From contig JAPFFF010000004.1 of the NCBI GenBank assembly GCA_039105265.1, forward strand, positions 62,001-126,000: 64,000 nucleotides of DNA, given 5' to 3'. The stretch comes from Tritrichomonas musculus. Lineage: Eukaryota > Parabasalia > Tritrichomonadida > Tritrichomonadidae. Below are positions 30,013 through 39,586 of the stretch, in pieces. The notes under the pieces were generated by a model. It did not search any database and had not been told where the DNA came from. It was given only the letters and a program-made list of their open reading frames with translations. Both the position numbers and the translations under genes were made by a program. Each line of letters begins with the position of its first letter. The stretch's first letter is position 1.

Positions 30013-30988
30013 AATAAATGCTTTTTCGTCACAATAGCCAAATAGTTTTACTTGAGTTTTTATTAAAATAATTATTTTAATATTTAATAATCATTAATTG
30101 TTATTTTTGATATTTTAGAAAGCGATATTTTTTAAAGAAAATTGATTGAATACAATGAATTAATTATTCTATTATAAAATTAGAAGGAGGAGCTATTTGA
30201 TGATTAAATATTGATCTAGAGCCCTTATGGTACAAATCCAGTACGTTTAATATTGAGAGGGTACCCGTTTATTATTTGTGAGAAGTGCCTCCCCAGAAAA
30301 AGTCGATGAATTCTGTTTAAACGCATGAAAATGTCAGATTCCACTTTTTGCCAAAATATAGGCCAATTTTTTTTAATATTCTAAAATTTAATTTTTATCT
30401 TCTTTTTTCTATTAGTAAAAATACTTTTCTTTTCAGTAATCAAGCTATTTATCAAAGTTATCCTATATACAATACTATATTTGATATCAAAGTTCGATCA
30501 ATAATCAAGATTTTCATATTATTATTCTGAAATATCAAAATATTATTTAATATCATATAAGAAATGAAATATGATTATATTTAATATCATATAAGTAATA
30601 AATCCTTTTTCATTATATATATTTAGGCAAAATAAAATTCTTTTAATTATCTTATTGTTTTTAACAAAAAGTTTCAACGCTTACATTTACTGAATTTTAA
30701 AACAAATATTGAAAGTAACTTTATTTATTTATTCTCAATTGTGTAAAATAAATTCTTAAAATTTAAAAAAGATATTCAACTCAATTCGGAAATTTTCATG
30801 TCCGATAGGATTATTTTTCGATATATCTCAATTAAAAAATATTACAAAAGTAAATTTATTAAAAATATAATTTATATATTAAAATATATATTTGATAAAT
30901 CAAAAAAAATAATATATAAATGTTTATTTAATAAGATATTATTCTTTTAAATTGAATGAAACTTGAAAAATAAATAACTAAGTTTATT
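30013..30988. other. intergenic, with the left end of an inverted-repeat unit
   Basis: AT-rich spacer of about 1 kb without a supportable gene. The segment 30211-30300 is less AT-rich and contains the left 19-bp inverted repeat (30229-30247), followed by GAGAGGGTACCCG and AGAAGTGCCTCCCCAG. A direct repeat TTTAATATCATATAAG occurs at about 30547 and 30580. Confidence 0.5.
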
Positions 30989-31813
30989 ATGATACCGAAT
31001 AAAAGAAAAGTTGCTTCGATCAGAATAAATGTCGAAAAAGATGAATTAATTAATCTCATAAAATTTGATTTAAATGCGAGATTGGCTTTTGCACATTATG
31101 CCGATATATACGCAATCAAAATTAGAAAATAATAACGAAGTTCAACAAAAATGTATTAATTCTATCAAAGAATCAATTATTCTTTTATTTCCTCAACCGT
31201 TCCGAAAAGATCTTCTATTCAAAAAAAAATTCAAGATTTAATTAATGAACTTATGGATGAACAAATTTTTGATATGCCACATTATATTTGTAATGAATTG
31301 AAAAAATTGTCTGGGACAATCAATGCTTTTTCACAATATGTTAATTCAGTTATTCAAAACATTGAGTTAACGATTATCCAAAAAAATTTGCGTTTTAATA
31401 AGAAATCTCAAAAATATTTGCTCAATTTCAAAAAAGAATTCAATTGTAACATTAATAATTTTATAAGAAAGCTAAAAATTTTAGATAGTAGCATGGAGGT
31501 TGATTCATTTTTTTTTGAAGATGCAATTATAAATCAAATTAAGAGTCAAAACTCAAATTGCAATTATCCTAGATTAGCAAAAGTCCAAGTTGATAAATCT
31601 CAAATATCAATTAATTCAAATGAGAGTAAAATAAACAAAGATGAAAATGATCTATCGCAAATAAATCCTCAAATGTATTGTCGATCTCCGGTGCATACCA
31701 TTTCGCCTTTAATCCATTCTCCAATTGCATCCACAATGAGTGCCGAACGACAATTTCAGTTTTCAAATGCTAATTCAAATGCGAAAATTTGTTTTAATGA
31801 AGTTTCTTCATGA
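30989..31813 (+). pseudogene. broken gene, unknown function
   Basis: An ATG at 30989 opens a frame reading IPNKRKVASIRINVEKDELI, then NLIKFDLNARLAFAHYA, ending at about 31132. The protein-like sequence continues in another frame from about 31098 (SKLENNNEVQQKCINSIKES, then PQPFRKDLLF). It returns near 31228 to the first frame, which runs to 31813 (186 residues from the ATG at 31253: MDEQIFDMPHYICNEL). Two compensating shifts, or two sequencing errors, would explain this. The product would be helical with a Ser/Asn-rich tail containing SPVHTISPLIHSPIAS. It is either a degrading gene or one read as 31253-31813 alone. No known domain was recognised. Confidence 0.5.
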
Positions 31814-31850
31814 TTTCAATATTATTTGAATAATAAAAATAAAAATAATT

Positions 31851-31875
31851 ATAATAATAATAATAATAATAATAA
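31851..31875. repeat. (AAT)n microsatellite
   Basis: About eight uninterrupted AAT/ATA triplets directly after the broken gene. Simple sequence, with no function assigned. Confidence 0.9.
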
Positions 31876-32502
31876 AAGGGTAGGCTAAGAAATGAACCAA
31901 GTTCCTTTTGAATTTTAAAAAAAATAAAAAAAAGGTTAATAGTAGAAACGAACCATGTTTCTTTATCATATGTCAAAAAATTTTGCGGTTTCTTAACGTA
32001 CTGGATTTGTACCTTATTAAATGATATACATATTTTGATAAAATGATTATATTTTGATATGAATAGATTTTATTTTAATGTTAAAATACAAATAATTCCT
32101 ATATTTTAATGGGTATTCATTCATTTTTTTAATTGAATAGATAACCGCAATTACTCTCATATTGTAAAAAAGAGGTTTCTTGGGAAATTTCTTATAAATA
32201 TAAATATTTTCAATGTAAATAATAATTATTATTTGTAAATAACAATATATAAAATGAAAATTTATTTATTTAAAAATTTTTTTGATATAAAAAATCATTT
32301 TTAATATTCACCTTAGGCGAATTAGATGAAAATAAAATTGTTTCAATATCTTTTTTTCTACTATATAAAACCTATAAAATTTTGAAATTTAATTTATTAA
32401 TATAGCAATATAGCACATAATACAAAACTATATAAAAATTCAAGTTAATTGAAATAGAAAAGAAAAATGTGAAATAAAAAATAATTCCTTACGTTTAAAA
32501 TC

Positions 32503-33366
32503 ATGATTACTCATTCATTGAGCGAACGAGAAAAGCAAGCAATTGATGCCATTTTAGCACAAGCGGAAGCAGAATATCTTCAGCCAGATACCGATTCCAT
32601 TGAAAAGATCGATGATCAATGCAGATCTCTTTGGCCTGATTGGGACCCCAATTCAATTCGTAATAAACAAGAAGATACTGATAAAACATCACTAGAATTG
32701 GATGATACTTTTAAAAATCTAAAACAACCTCATACTCAAGTAACTTTTGATATATTATCTAATAACAAGTTTGAGAACACACAAGATTCAACAGAACAAC
32801 CAAATGATATGAATATGTTAAGAAAAGAAGCCAAAAATTTAATGAACAGAATTAATCAAACTGTTGACGTTGAAGAAATCCCTACTGATACAGAAAAAAC
32901 CAATGCTTCAAGCAAAAATCAAATTAAAAAAAAGAAAAGAAATCAGTTTCTATATAACGAAGATGATATAAATGAAGCCGAAAAAGAAGAAACTATAATT
33001 AAAAAGAAGAAAAAAGGTAAGAAAAATTCAGCATATTCATCAACATGTTCAACACCTCCAGATTCACCAGAAGTTCAGCAATCATCAATAATCCGCCCAA
33101 AGAGCAAAATTCAAGCAAAACAAGTAATTGCCTCAACCTCACGACAAATGAAAGTCATAGAAAGTGAAAATAAAATGTTAAAACAAAGATTGACAGAAAT
33201 GGAATTGTCATTCAATGAATCACAGAAAGAAATTAGGAGTTTAAAAGAAGCATTAAGGAAAAGCGAGGCCATTAGAGCTAAATTAACAAACTCATCAACT
33301 GGAAAAGTAAACGAATCAAAACCATTAAGACCAAGAAAAAAGCTAGAATACGTGAATCGTTTTTAA
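32503..33366 (+). CDS. charged coiled-coil protein, function unknown
   Basis: A 287-residue protein. The N-terminus SEREKQAIDAILAQAEAEYL is helical, followed by an acidic disordered stretch, a Lys-rich basic cluster at about 143-175 (KKKKRNQF; KKKKKGKKNSA) that could be a nuclear localisation signal, a Ser/Pro-rich linker (SSTCSTPPDSPEVQQSS), and a C-terminal coiled coil (about 205-265: ESENKMLKQRLTEMELSFNE). I do not recognise a family. Its stop is 74 bp before the start I chose for the next gene, the tightest spacing between same-strand genes here. Confidence 0.7.
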   Translation: MITHSLSEREKQAIDAILAQAEAEYLQPDTDSIEKIDDQCRSLWPDWDPNSIRNKQEDTDKTSLELDDTFKNLKQPHTQVTFDILSNNKFENTQDSTEQPNDMNMLRKEAKNLMNRINQTVDVEEIPTDTEKTNASSKNQIKKKKRNQFLYNEDDINEAEKEETIIKKKKKGKKNSAYSSTCSTPPDSPEVQQSSIIRPKSKIQAKQVIASTSRQMKVIESENKMLKQRLTEMELSFNESQKEIRSLKEALRKSEAIRAKLTNSSTGKVNESKPLRPRKKLEYVNRF

Positions 33367-33440
33367 ATGTAATTATAAAAACTATTGAAAAAAATGAATA
33401 CTTTTTTTTGAATACTTTATATATTTATAATATTGCCATA

Positions 33441-35594
33441 ATGACAAGTATTAATTTTAAAAAGAAAGCCTATACCAATAAACTTACAGATGATATTAAC
33501 CAAGGTAATATGTCTCTTGAAGACGTACTTTCAAGTAATGAACTCTCTATGACAATTCGAAATGAACCAGAACCTTTTTTAGACTATTTCTTTCCACCAG
33601 AGGAAATGGCAAAAACAAAACCAGAATTACCAAAGTTAGATGAACTCATTAAATTAGCATTAGAACCTGATGATAGCAAAAAACAAAAATATAAACTTTA
33701 TCAATTAAACAGGAATGCATCTAATGTTTTATCTCATCCTTCAGATAGAATGCAAGGAAAATTACGAGAAGATAAATCCAAAAGATTTTTCAAAGCGCTC
33801 CGTAAATTTATTTTCAATGAAAAAATCAATCAGGATCCAATGTTTGCTGGCCATTTTCAACGAATATTTGAAACGGTACTCCGAAAATCAGCTAATGATC
33901 TTTTAGACAAAGATAATTCAATTAAATATGACGATCAATTTACCGAAGAAGCTTTTATTAAATTTATTATTGAAAACTCACAACTTTTATCATATAGAGA
34001 ACTTTTATCAGCAATTATAAGCGAATTTTCTGAGCATTTTCCGACTGCAATAGACGAAACATTACGATATGCTGCTATTGCTACACTTCATATTAATGAC
34101 ATCGAAAAAAACCAATTTAGGCGATCACAAAATCCTCAATATTTTAAAATTGACCCAGCAGCTTTATTAAATGAAAAAGAAAAGGACGCTTTTGAGAAAA
34201 AGTTAAACAAATTCATATTAGATAATCAGCCAAAAAATTGTGCTAAGGAAACAATGCCAATACCCTATTATATCAATAGGGATAGCATCGAGTATACGCC
34301 AGTTGAAAGTGAAAATTGTGATGATTTTATTGAAAAAATCAAGTCAACTCTTAAATATGAAACAGTTAAAGCAGAAAATATATTTCATTCTAAGAATGAG
34401 AAAACTGATAATATGATAGATTTATGGAAAAAATTCGCTCTCAATTTAATATACGGTTTTAAAAATGCATATGAATTTGACATAAATGATGTGATAAAAA
34501 AAAAACTTGAAGAAGAAGCAGCAGCGGAAGATAACAATATTATTCAATGCCTTTTAATATGCGGTATGTTTGCTGATTCAGAGTCATCACTCTCATATAC
34601 ATCTTTCAGCCTTCTTTTCAATCTTTTGAATGAAAGACACAGAGACCAAGATGACATGTATGATGATAAATATATTTTAAATTTACATCCACCTAAGATA
34701 ATTGATGAATATGCCGAACACTTTGTTTTTGATCCATATGAAGTTACCGAAGCTATGATATCAGGATTATTAGTTTTTTGGAACCATCGATATCCAGATC
34801 CACTTAAGAATGGTGAGAAAACCAAAGGAGAACAAGTTTTACCAGACTATACAACTCAAGTTGGAATTTCAGCTCTTGAACTTCTTTTACCCACAATATT
34901 AACAGAACCAATATTTTCCAGTAAACTTAATAACATATTCATTCGAATTATTACTAGTCTTGAACAAGAAATCATTGACGCTATTGAGAAAGAACGCAAA
35001 GAAAAAGCTGAAAGTAATTCTACCCAAAACAAATCAAAAGATTCAGACGAATCAGATCAATTAGCAAAAAATAGATGCTTTGAAATCGACTCAATTTGGT
35101 ATGAACTTCTTACATACAAATTCCAATTATCACCTAATGATCCAACTTACGTTACACTACAAAAAGCGCTTGAGAAATTACTCCCACTACCAACCACTGA
35201 TGAATTTTATCATATAGAAGAAATTATTCCAAAAGAGGATAATGCTACATCTCAATTATTCCGCGCAACAACAAATCCAGTTTTCTTCATGTTATCAAAT
35301 ATCATTAACCATGGTGCATTTTTTGCATATGGAAATGGACGCCAATTTAGAGAATTATTCAAGGAATCTTTTGACAGAGAATGGGCATTTCAATCTTTCA
35401 TTTATTATCATATTATTGACAAAATGGAGAAAGAACTTATTAAAACACCTTTTGTGCCAGTAAAACCTGAAAAAATTAAGGTAGATGATAAACCAACAAA
35501 AGAGGATGAAACGCAAAGTCAATTAGGAGGGGACATTCTTGATCAAAAGTTGAGAGATAGTTGGGATAAGAAGAAGGGTAAGAAGAAAAAGTAA
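33441..35594 (+). CDS. SAPS-domain PP6/Sit4 phosphatase regulatory subunit, copy 1
   Basis: A 717-residue protein of the SAPS family (Sit4-associated/PP6R), which binds the catalytic subunit of PP6-type phosphatases. The signature runs from MSLEDVLSSNELSMTIRNEP and a FLDYFFPPEEM block, through LNRNASNVLSHPSDRM (the SEIL/V block), to DPMFAGHFQRIFETVLRKSA (about 132-151), which closely follows the family's PLLAGYFSKVLGALLSRRPE block. The upstream frame begins with TTG at 33408. I chose ATG 33441 because it aligns with the start of the paralogue at 36860. Residues 375-490 are encoded by DNA identical to that paralogue. The C-terminus is Lys-rich (KKKGKKKK). Confidence 0.75.
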   Translation: MTSINFKKKAYTNKLTDDINQGNMSLEDVLSSNELSMTIRNEPEPFLDYFFPPEEMAKTKPELPKLDELIKLALEPDDSKKQKYKLYQLNRNASNVLSHPSDRMQGKLREDKSKRFFKALRKFIFNEKINQDPMFAGHFQRIFETVLRKSANDLLDKDNSIKYDDQFTEEAFIKFIIENSQLLSYRELLSAIISEFSEHFPTAIDETLRYAAIATLHINDIEKNQFRRSQNPQYFKIDPAALLNEKEKDAFEKKLNKFILDNQPKNCAKETMPIPYYINRDSIEYTPVESENCDDFIEKIKSTLKYETVKAENIFHSKNEKTDNMIDLWKKFALNLIYGFKNAYEFDINDVIKKKLEEEAAAEDNNIIQCLLICGMFADSESSLSYTSFSLLFNLLNERHRDQDDMYDDKYILNLHPPKIIDEYAEHFVFDPYEVTEAMISGLLVFWNHRYPDPLKNGEKTKGEQVLPDYTTQVGISALELLLPTILTEPIFSSKLNNIFIRIITSLEQEIIDAIEKERKEKAESNSTQNKSKDSDESDQLAKNRCFEIDSIWYELLTYKFQLSPNDPTYVTLQKALEKLLPLPTTDEFYHIEEIIPKEDNATSQLFRATTNPVFFMLSNIINHGAFFAYGNGRQFRELFKESFDREWAFQSFIYYHIIDKMEKELIKTPFVPVKPEKIKVDDKPTKEDETQSQLGGDILDQKLRDSWDKKKGKKKK
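34563..34912 (+). repeat. 350-bp identical tract shared by the two SAPS genes (copy 1)
   Basis: Bases 34563-34912 are identical to 37922-38271 (offset 3359). The first differences are C/T at 34562 and A/G at 34913. Outside the tract the two genes differ at many positions, including amino acids and indels. The tract encodes about 116 identical residues, from GMFADSESSLSYTSFSLLFN to ELLLPTILTEP. This is the footprint expected of recent gene conversion. Confidence 0.95.
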
Positions 35595-36859
35595 TTTTTT
35601 TACACAGAATAATAATAATAATAATAAAACGATATTTTTTTTTTTTTTTTTTTTTCAAAGAAAAGATTCTTGAGATATTTTATTACAGTAAACTCACTTT
35701 CACTTTACTATTAATTATCATTGCTAATTTTAATTTCAAATAAGTAAAAGAGGGCGATTTAATAATTCCCATAATGAAACATGAATATCAATAATTTTTT
35801 AGGGCAGTAGCTTATGCTTACAAATGGGATTTTAATAATTCATTTATCTTATTTAAAATAGTAGATATTGAAATAATAAAAAAAAACTATTCATTGTATT
35901 TTTTAAGATGGCATATAAAATTATCCAACAAAAACATTGACTGTCAATTGCAGATGAAAATAAATAAAGGGGTAGTCCTTATTATTATTTTTTTAAATTA
36001 TGAAAGACCAAAAAATGATCGTCATAGGTTATTAAACGAACAAAGCATTGCCAGTTATTATTATATGAATATTAGTTTTACAATATAATAAAAAATAAGT
36101 CCAAGAAATATTTAATATTTATACCCCCGAAATTGTTCGAAAACAATATATTAGATATATAGGTGCATGATAATACTATTTATTCATATGAATATCAAAT
36201 CCAAATTGCCAAATTTTTTTTTGAGCTAAATATTCCAGCTAGCTTATTTAAGGATTAATTTGATATTATATGAATTATTATTTTTAAAATTTATATTAAT
36301 GATTAAATTTATTAGATTATTTAAAAAATATTAATATATCATTTAGAAAAATTTATAAAATAAAAATACTTAAATTTGAAAGGAAACAATTGATTGAGAA
36401 AAAATATTTGAATACATATTCAAATAAGATAAATTGCATACAAAACATTTTTATCTAGCTATAATTAATAGAATTTAAATATATTTTAGATAAAATAACT
36501 ATTATACTTTATATTAATTTATATATATGGATATTTAAAATCAAAATCAATTATACTTTGAGTTTTTGTGTTAAAAATCACTTGATTCTCATCTAATGAA
36601 ATTCAAGAATTATTAAAAAATTATCTAAAACGAAGTAAAAATGATATATTATAAATAAAATCATGTATTTATAAAATTTATCGAATGCACTATGAAATCA
36701 TATTATTTCCTTCAGACTTTATCAAATATTAAGCTGGAAATATAACAGATAATAGACAATTATCTAAAATTAAGCCGCAATTCTATATCACAGAATTGAC
36801 AAAAAATAATTCTATCAATTTATGAAAAAATTGATAATTGTCGTCATTTTATAACTTAT
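35595..36859. other. intergenic between the SAPS paralogues
   Basis: A 1.27-kb AT-rich spacer. It begins with an (AAT)n tract (about 35609-35626) and a T21 run (35635-35655). No gene or inverted repeat is supported. TCATT at 36844-36848, 12 bp before the next ATG, is a candidate initiator. Confidence 0.55.
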
Positions 36860-38893
36860 ATGAATAAAAGAAGACATTTTTCCAGTAAACTCACAGTTGC
36901 AATTAGCAAAGGAGATTGCTCTTTAACAGATGTTCTTTCAAATGAAGATCTCTCTATTACAGTTAGAAATGAGGCTGAGGCATTTATCAAATATTTCTTC
37001 CCACCAGAGGAAATGGCAAACCCAAACCCAAAATTACCAAATTTTGACGAACTCATTAAATTGGCATTAGAACCTGATGAAAGCCAAAAACAAGAATATC
37101 CTCTTTTCCAATTAAGCAGAAATGCAGCAAATGTTTTATCAAGTATATCTGATAGATTGCAAAAATGCTATCAAGAAGATAAATCCAAACGATTTTTCAT
37201 AGCGCTCCGTAAATTTATTTTCAATAAAAAATTCAATCAGAATCCAATGTTTGCTGGCCATTTTCAACGAATAATCGAAGTAACGCTTCGATCGTCGGCC
37301 AATGATCTTTTAGACCTAAATCAAACAATTAAATATAACGACAATTTCACAAAAGAAGCTTTTATTAAATTTATCATTGAAAATTCAGAAATCCTACCTT
37401 ATCGAGAGCTTTTATCAACAGTTATCAGCGAATTTTATGAATATTTCCCGACTGTGGTTGATGAAACCTTACGTTACGCAGCTGCTGCGACAATAAGTAT
37501 CGAAGAAGATGATAAAACAATACAAAATTCTCTCCAATTAAAAGAAGATATTTATACTCAATCAGAGGAATCACTACAAAAGCTTCAACCAGTTAATTGT
37601 TTTCGAGATAGAATTCCAGTTCCGTATTATTTACTCAAAAAAGCAAAGAAACAAAGCAATACGAATCCAAGAAATGATAAATCTTTCTTATCCAGTCAAA
37701 AAGAAATTCTGAAATTTGATGATTTTAAAGATTTCGAATTAATTTCAAAAAATAATTCTGATGCTTCTAACAACTATAGATTGATACGTTTTGCATTAAA
37801 TTTACTGTATGGATTAAAGAACGCCCTAGAGTATGAAGTTTTTGAAATAATTTCTCAAAAAATCAAAGAAGACAAAGCAGCAAACAAAGATAACGATACT
37901 ATTCGATACCTTCTAATATGTGGTATGTTTGCTGATTCAGAGTCATCACTCTCATATACATCTTTCAGCCTTCTTTTCAATCTTTTGAATGAAAGACACA
38001 GAGACCAAGATGACATGTATGATGATAAATATATTTTAAATTTACATCCACCTAAGATAATTGATGAATATGCCGAACACTTTGTTTTTGATCCATATGA
38101 AGTTACCGAAGCTATGATATCAGGATTATTAGTTTTTTGGAACCATCGATATCCAGATCCACTTAAGAATGGTGAGAAAACCAAAGGAGAACAAGTTTTA
38201 CCAGACTATACAACTCAAGTTGGAATTTCAGCTCTTGAACTTCTTTTACCCACAATATTAACAGAACCAATGTATTCCAATAAATTGTGCATTAACTTTG
38301 CCAAGATCATCAGCAGTCTAGAGCAGGAAATAATTGATTCAATTGAAAAAGAATATACCAACCAACAATCAAATAGATCTACTTCAACTGATAATTCAGA
38401 TGATCCAGACAACTCCAACAGATGCTTTTTAATTGATTCCATCTGGTATGAACTTCTTACATACAAATTCAAATTATCACCAGATGATAAGGAATTAATT
38501 ACAATTCAAAATGCTCTTCAAAAACTACTTTCATTGCCAACAACAGATGCTTTCTATCAAGAAGGGGGCCCAGAGAATGAATCTACCCGCTCCAGAGCTC
38601 CAACAAATCCAATAATCTTTATGCTTTCAGAAATCATCAATCATGGCGCATTCTTTTCATTCAAGAAAGGAATTAGGTTCCAGAAGTTACTTACCATTAA
38701 TTATGCGCCAGAATGGATTGAGAATGCTATGATCTATTCACACATAATTGATAGAATGGAAAAACAACTTGTCAACATGAAATATGACAGTAAAAAGCCA
38801 ATTATTGCTGATGAAGAAACAAAAACCTATGAAATTATATATCCAGCTGATTATGAAGGTAAATTAACCAATAGCTTTCGTTTTAAGATATAA
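36860..38893 (+). CDS. SAPS-domain PP6/Sit4 phosphatase regulatory subunit, copy 2
   Basis: A 677-residue paralogue of the preceding gene in the same orientation, so a tandem duplication. It keeps the same SAPS blocks: CSLTDVLSNEDLSITVRNEA, FIKYFFPPEEMANPNP, LSRNAANVLSSISDRL and NPMFAGHFQRIIEVTLRSSA. Divergence is high in the linker at residues 215-290 and at the C-terminus, which lacks the Lys-rich tail of copy 1. Residues 355-470 are identical to copy 1 at DNA level. Two differing copies could give the phosphatase different partners, which is inference. Confidence 0.75.
   Translation: MNKRRHFSSKLTVAISKGDCSLTDVLSNEDLSITVRNEAEAFIKYFFPPEEMANPNPKLPNFDELIKLALEPDESQKQEYPLFQLSRNAANVLSSISDRLQKCYQEDKSKRFFIALRKFIFNKKFNQNPMFAGHFQRIIEVTLRSSANDLLDLNQTIKYNDNFTKEAFIKFIIENSEILPYRELLSTVISEFYEYFPTVVDETLRYAAAATISIEEDDKTIQNSLQLKEDIYTQSEESLQKLQPVNCFRDRIPVPYYLLKKAKKQSNTNPRNDKSFLSSQKEILKFDDFKDFELISKNNSDASNNYRLIRFALNLLYGLKNALEYEVFEIISQKIKEDKAANKDNDTIRYLLICGMFADSESSLSYTSFSLLFNLLNERHRDQDDMYDDKYILNLHPPKIIDEYAEHFVFDPYEVTEAMISGLLVFWNHRYPDPLKNGEKTKGEQVLPDYTTQVGISALELLLPTILTEPMYSNKLCINFAKIISSLEQEIIDSIEKEYTNQQSNRSTSTDNSDDPDNSNRCFLIDSIWYELLTYKFKLSPDDKELITIQNALQKLLSLPTTDAFYQEGGPENESTRSRAPTNPIIFMLSEIINHGAFFSFKKGIRFQKLLTINYAPEWIENAMIYSHIIDRMEKQLVNMKYDSKKPIIADEETKTYEIIYPADYEGKLTNSFRFKI
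37922..38271 (+). repeat. 350-bp identical tract shared by the two SAPS genes (copy 2)
   Basis: This is the partner of the tract at 34563-34912. It is bounded on the left by T at 37921 and on the right by G at 38272, where the paralogue has C and A. No base differs within it. Confidence 0.95.
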
Positions 38894-39058
38894 TAAAATT
38901 ATCAATGATCGAAACAATTTTAATATTCATGAATTTTAAATAAAATAAGTAATAAATTTTTATTCATCTATGAAATCGCATTAAATAATAAATTATTTAA
39001 AAACTTTACATAAAATATAAGCAATCCCAAAATAATAAAAGTAATATACAAATAATAA

Positions 39059-39397
39059 TCAAATAACTTTTGCAGCATTTTTCCTTTGCTTGACTTTGGA
39101 TCCACGTATTTTGGTCATTTGCCAAACTTTTAGTTTCCTTCTTTGAAAACTCTGGTATTTTCGAATCATTCCTGCTCTCCTAGCTTCCACATTAATTTGA
39201 CCATCGATATGCTGACCTTTTGTTGAAGAAAATTCTGTTGGCAAACCAAGTTGTCTTAACTCATAATTGATTTTATCTTCCATGTCTTTTTTAATTTGAT
39301 CTTTTTTCTTTTCTTCTTTTTCATCCTTATAAATTGATCCTTCTAATTTTGCAGCTTTTTTTAAATTTTGCTTTTTAAGTCGACGAGCTTTTCCCAT
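39059..39397 (-). CDS. small basic protein, SNRNP27-like
   Basis: 112 residues from the first ATG at 39397. The frame extends eight codons upstream only from a TTG. The N-terminal half is very Lys-rich (MGKARRLKKQNLKKAAKL). The block LGLPTEFSSTKGQHIDGQIN followed by a basic RKYQSFQRRK segment resembles the C-terminal signature of the 27-kDa U4/U6.U5 tri-snRNP protein, where a G-F-x-S-F-x-(S/T)-TKGKKVxG stretch leads to RKYRQYMNRK. Unlike that family it continues for some 20 more residues. The next gene on the same strand encodes PRP40, so both would serve the spliceosome. Ribosome biogenesis proteins of similar composition are an alternative. Confidence 0.45.
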   Translation of the reverse strand: MGKARRLKKQNLKKAAKLEGSIYKDEKEEKKKDQIKKDMEDKINYELRQLGLPTEFSSTKGQHIDGQINVEARRAGMIRKYQSFQRRKLKVWQMTKIRGSKVKQRKNAAKVI

Positions 39398-39586
39398 TTT
39401 AATTTTATAACTTTTTGACAATTAATTAATTATTCTCAGAAAAAAAAATTTTTGAAAGAGGAAAAACATCTTTAATGATTTAGCCAGAATTATCTTAAGA
39501 TTGAAATATATAAATATTTATTGAATATTATTCAATATTTTTTTAAAGATCATACAAAAAACAATAAGATAATCTTAAAAGCCATC

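Larger units (their letters stand above)
30229..32013. repeat. 1.8-kb unit with 19-bp terminal inverted repeats
   Basis: GGTACAAATCCAGTACGTT at 30229-30247 recurs as its exact reverse complement at 31995-32013. The 1785-bp interval encloses the broken gene at 30989-31813, an (AAT)n tract (31851-31875), and two related segments near the right end (GAAATGAACCAAGTTCCTTT, about 31890; GAAACGAACCATGTTTCTTT, about 31946). No transposase is visible, so it would be a non-autonomous element, or a gene-sized segment bounded by a repeat. Confidence 0.65.

Noticed and set aside
33408-33440. Upstream extension of SAPS copy 1
   Set aside because: It begins with TTG and has no counterpart in the paralogue. 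ATG 33441 fits.
34544-38184. Antisense ORFs repeated in both SAPS genes
   Set aside because: They are identical only because the sense strand tract is identical, with no separate support.
39398-39421. Eight-codon upstream extension of the SNRNP27-like gene
   Set aside because: It begins with TTG. The first ATG at 39397 is preferred. The same reasoning moves the starts at 28558 and 50248 to 28528 and 50245.
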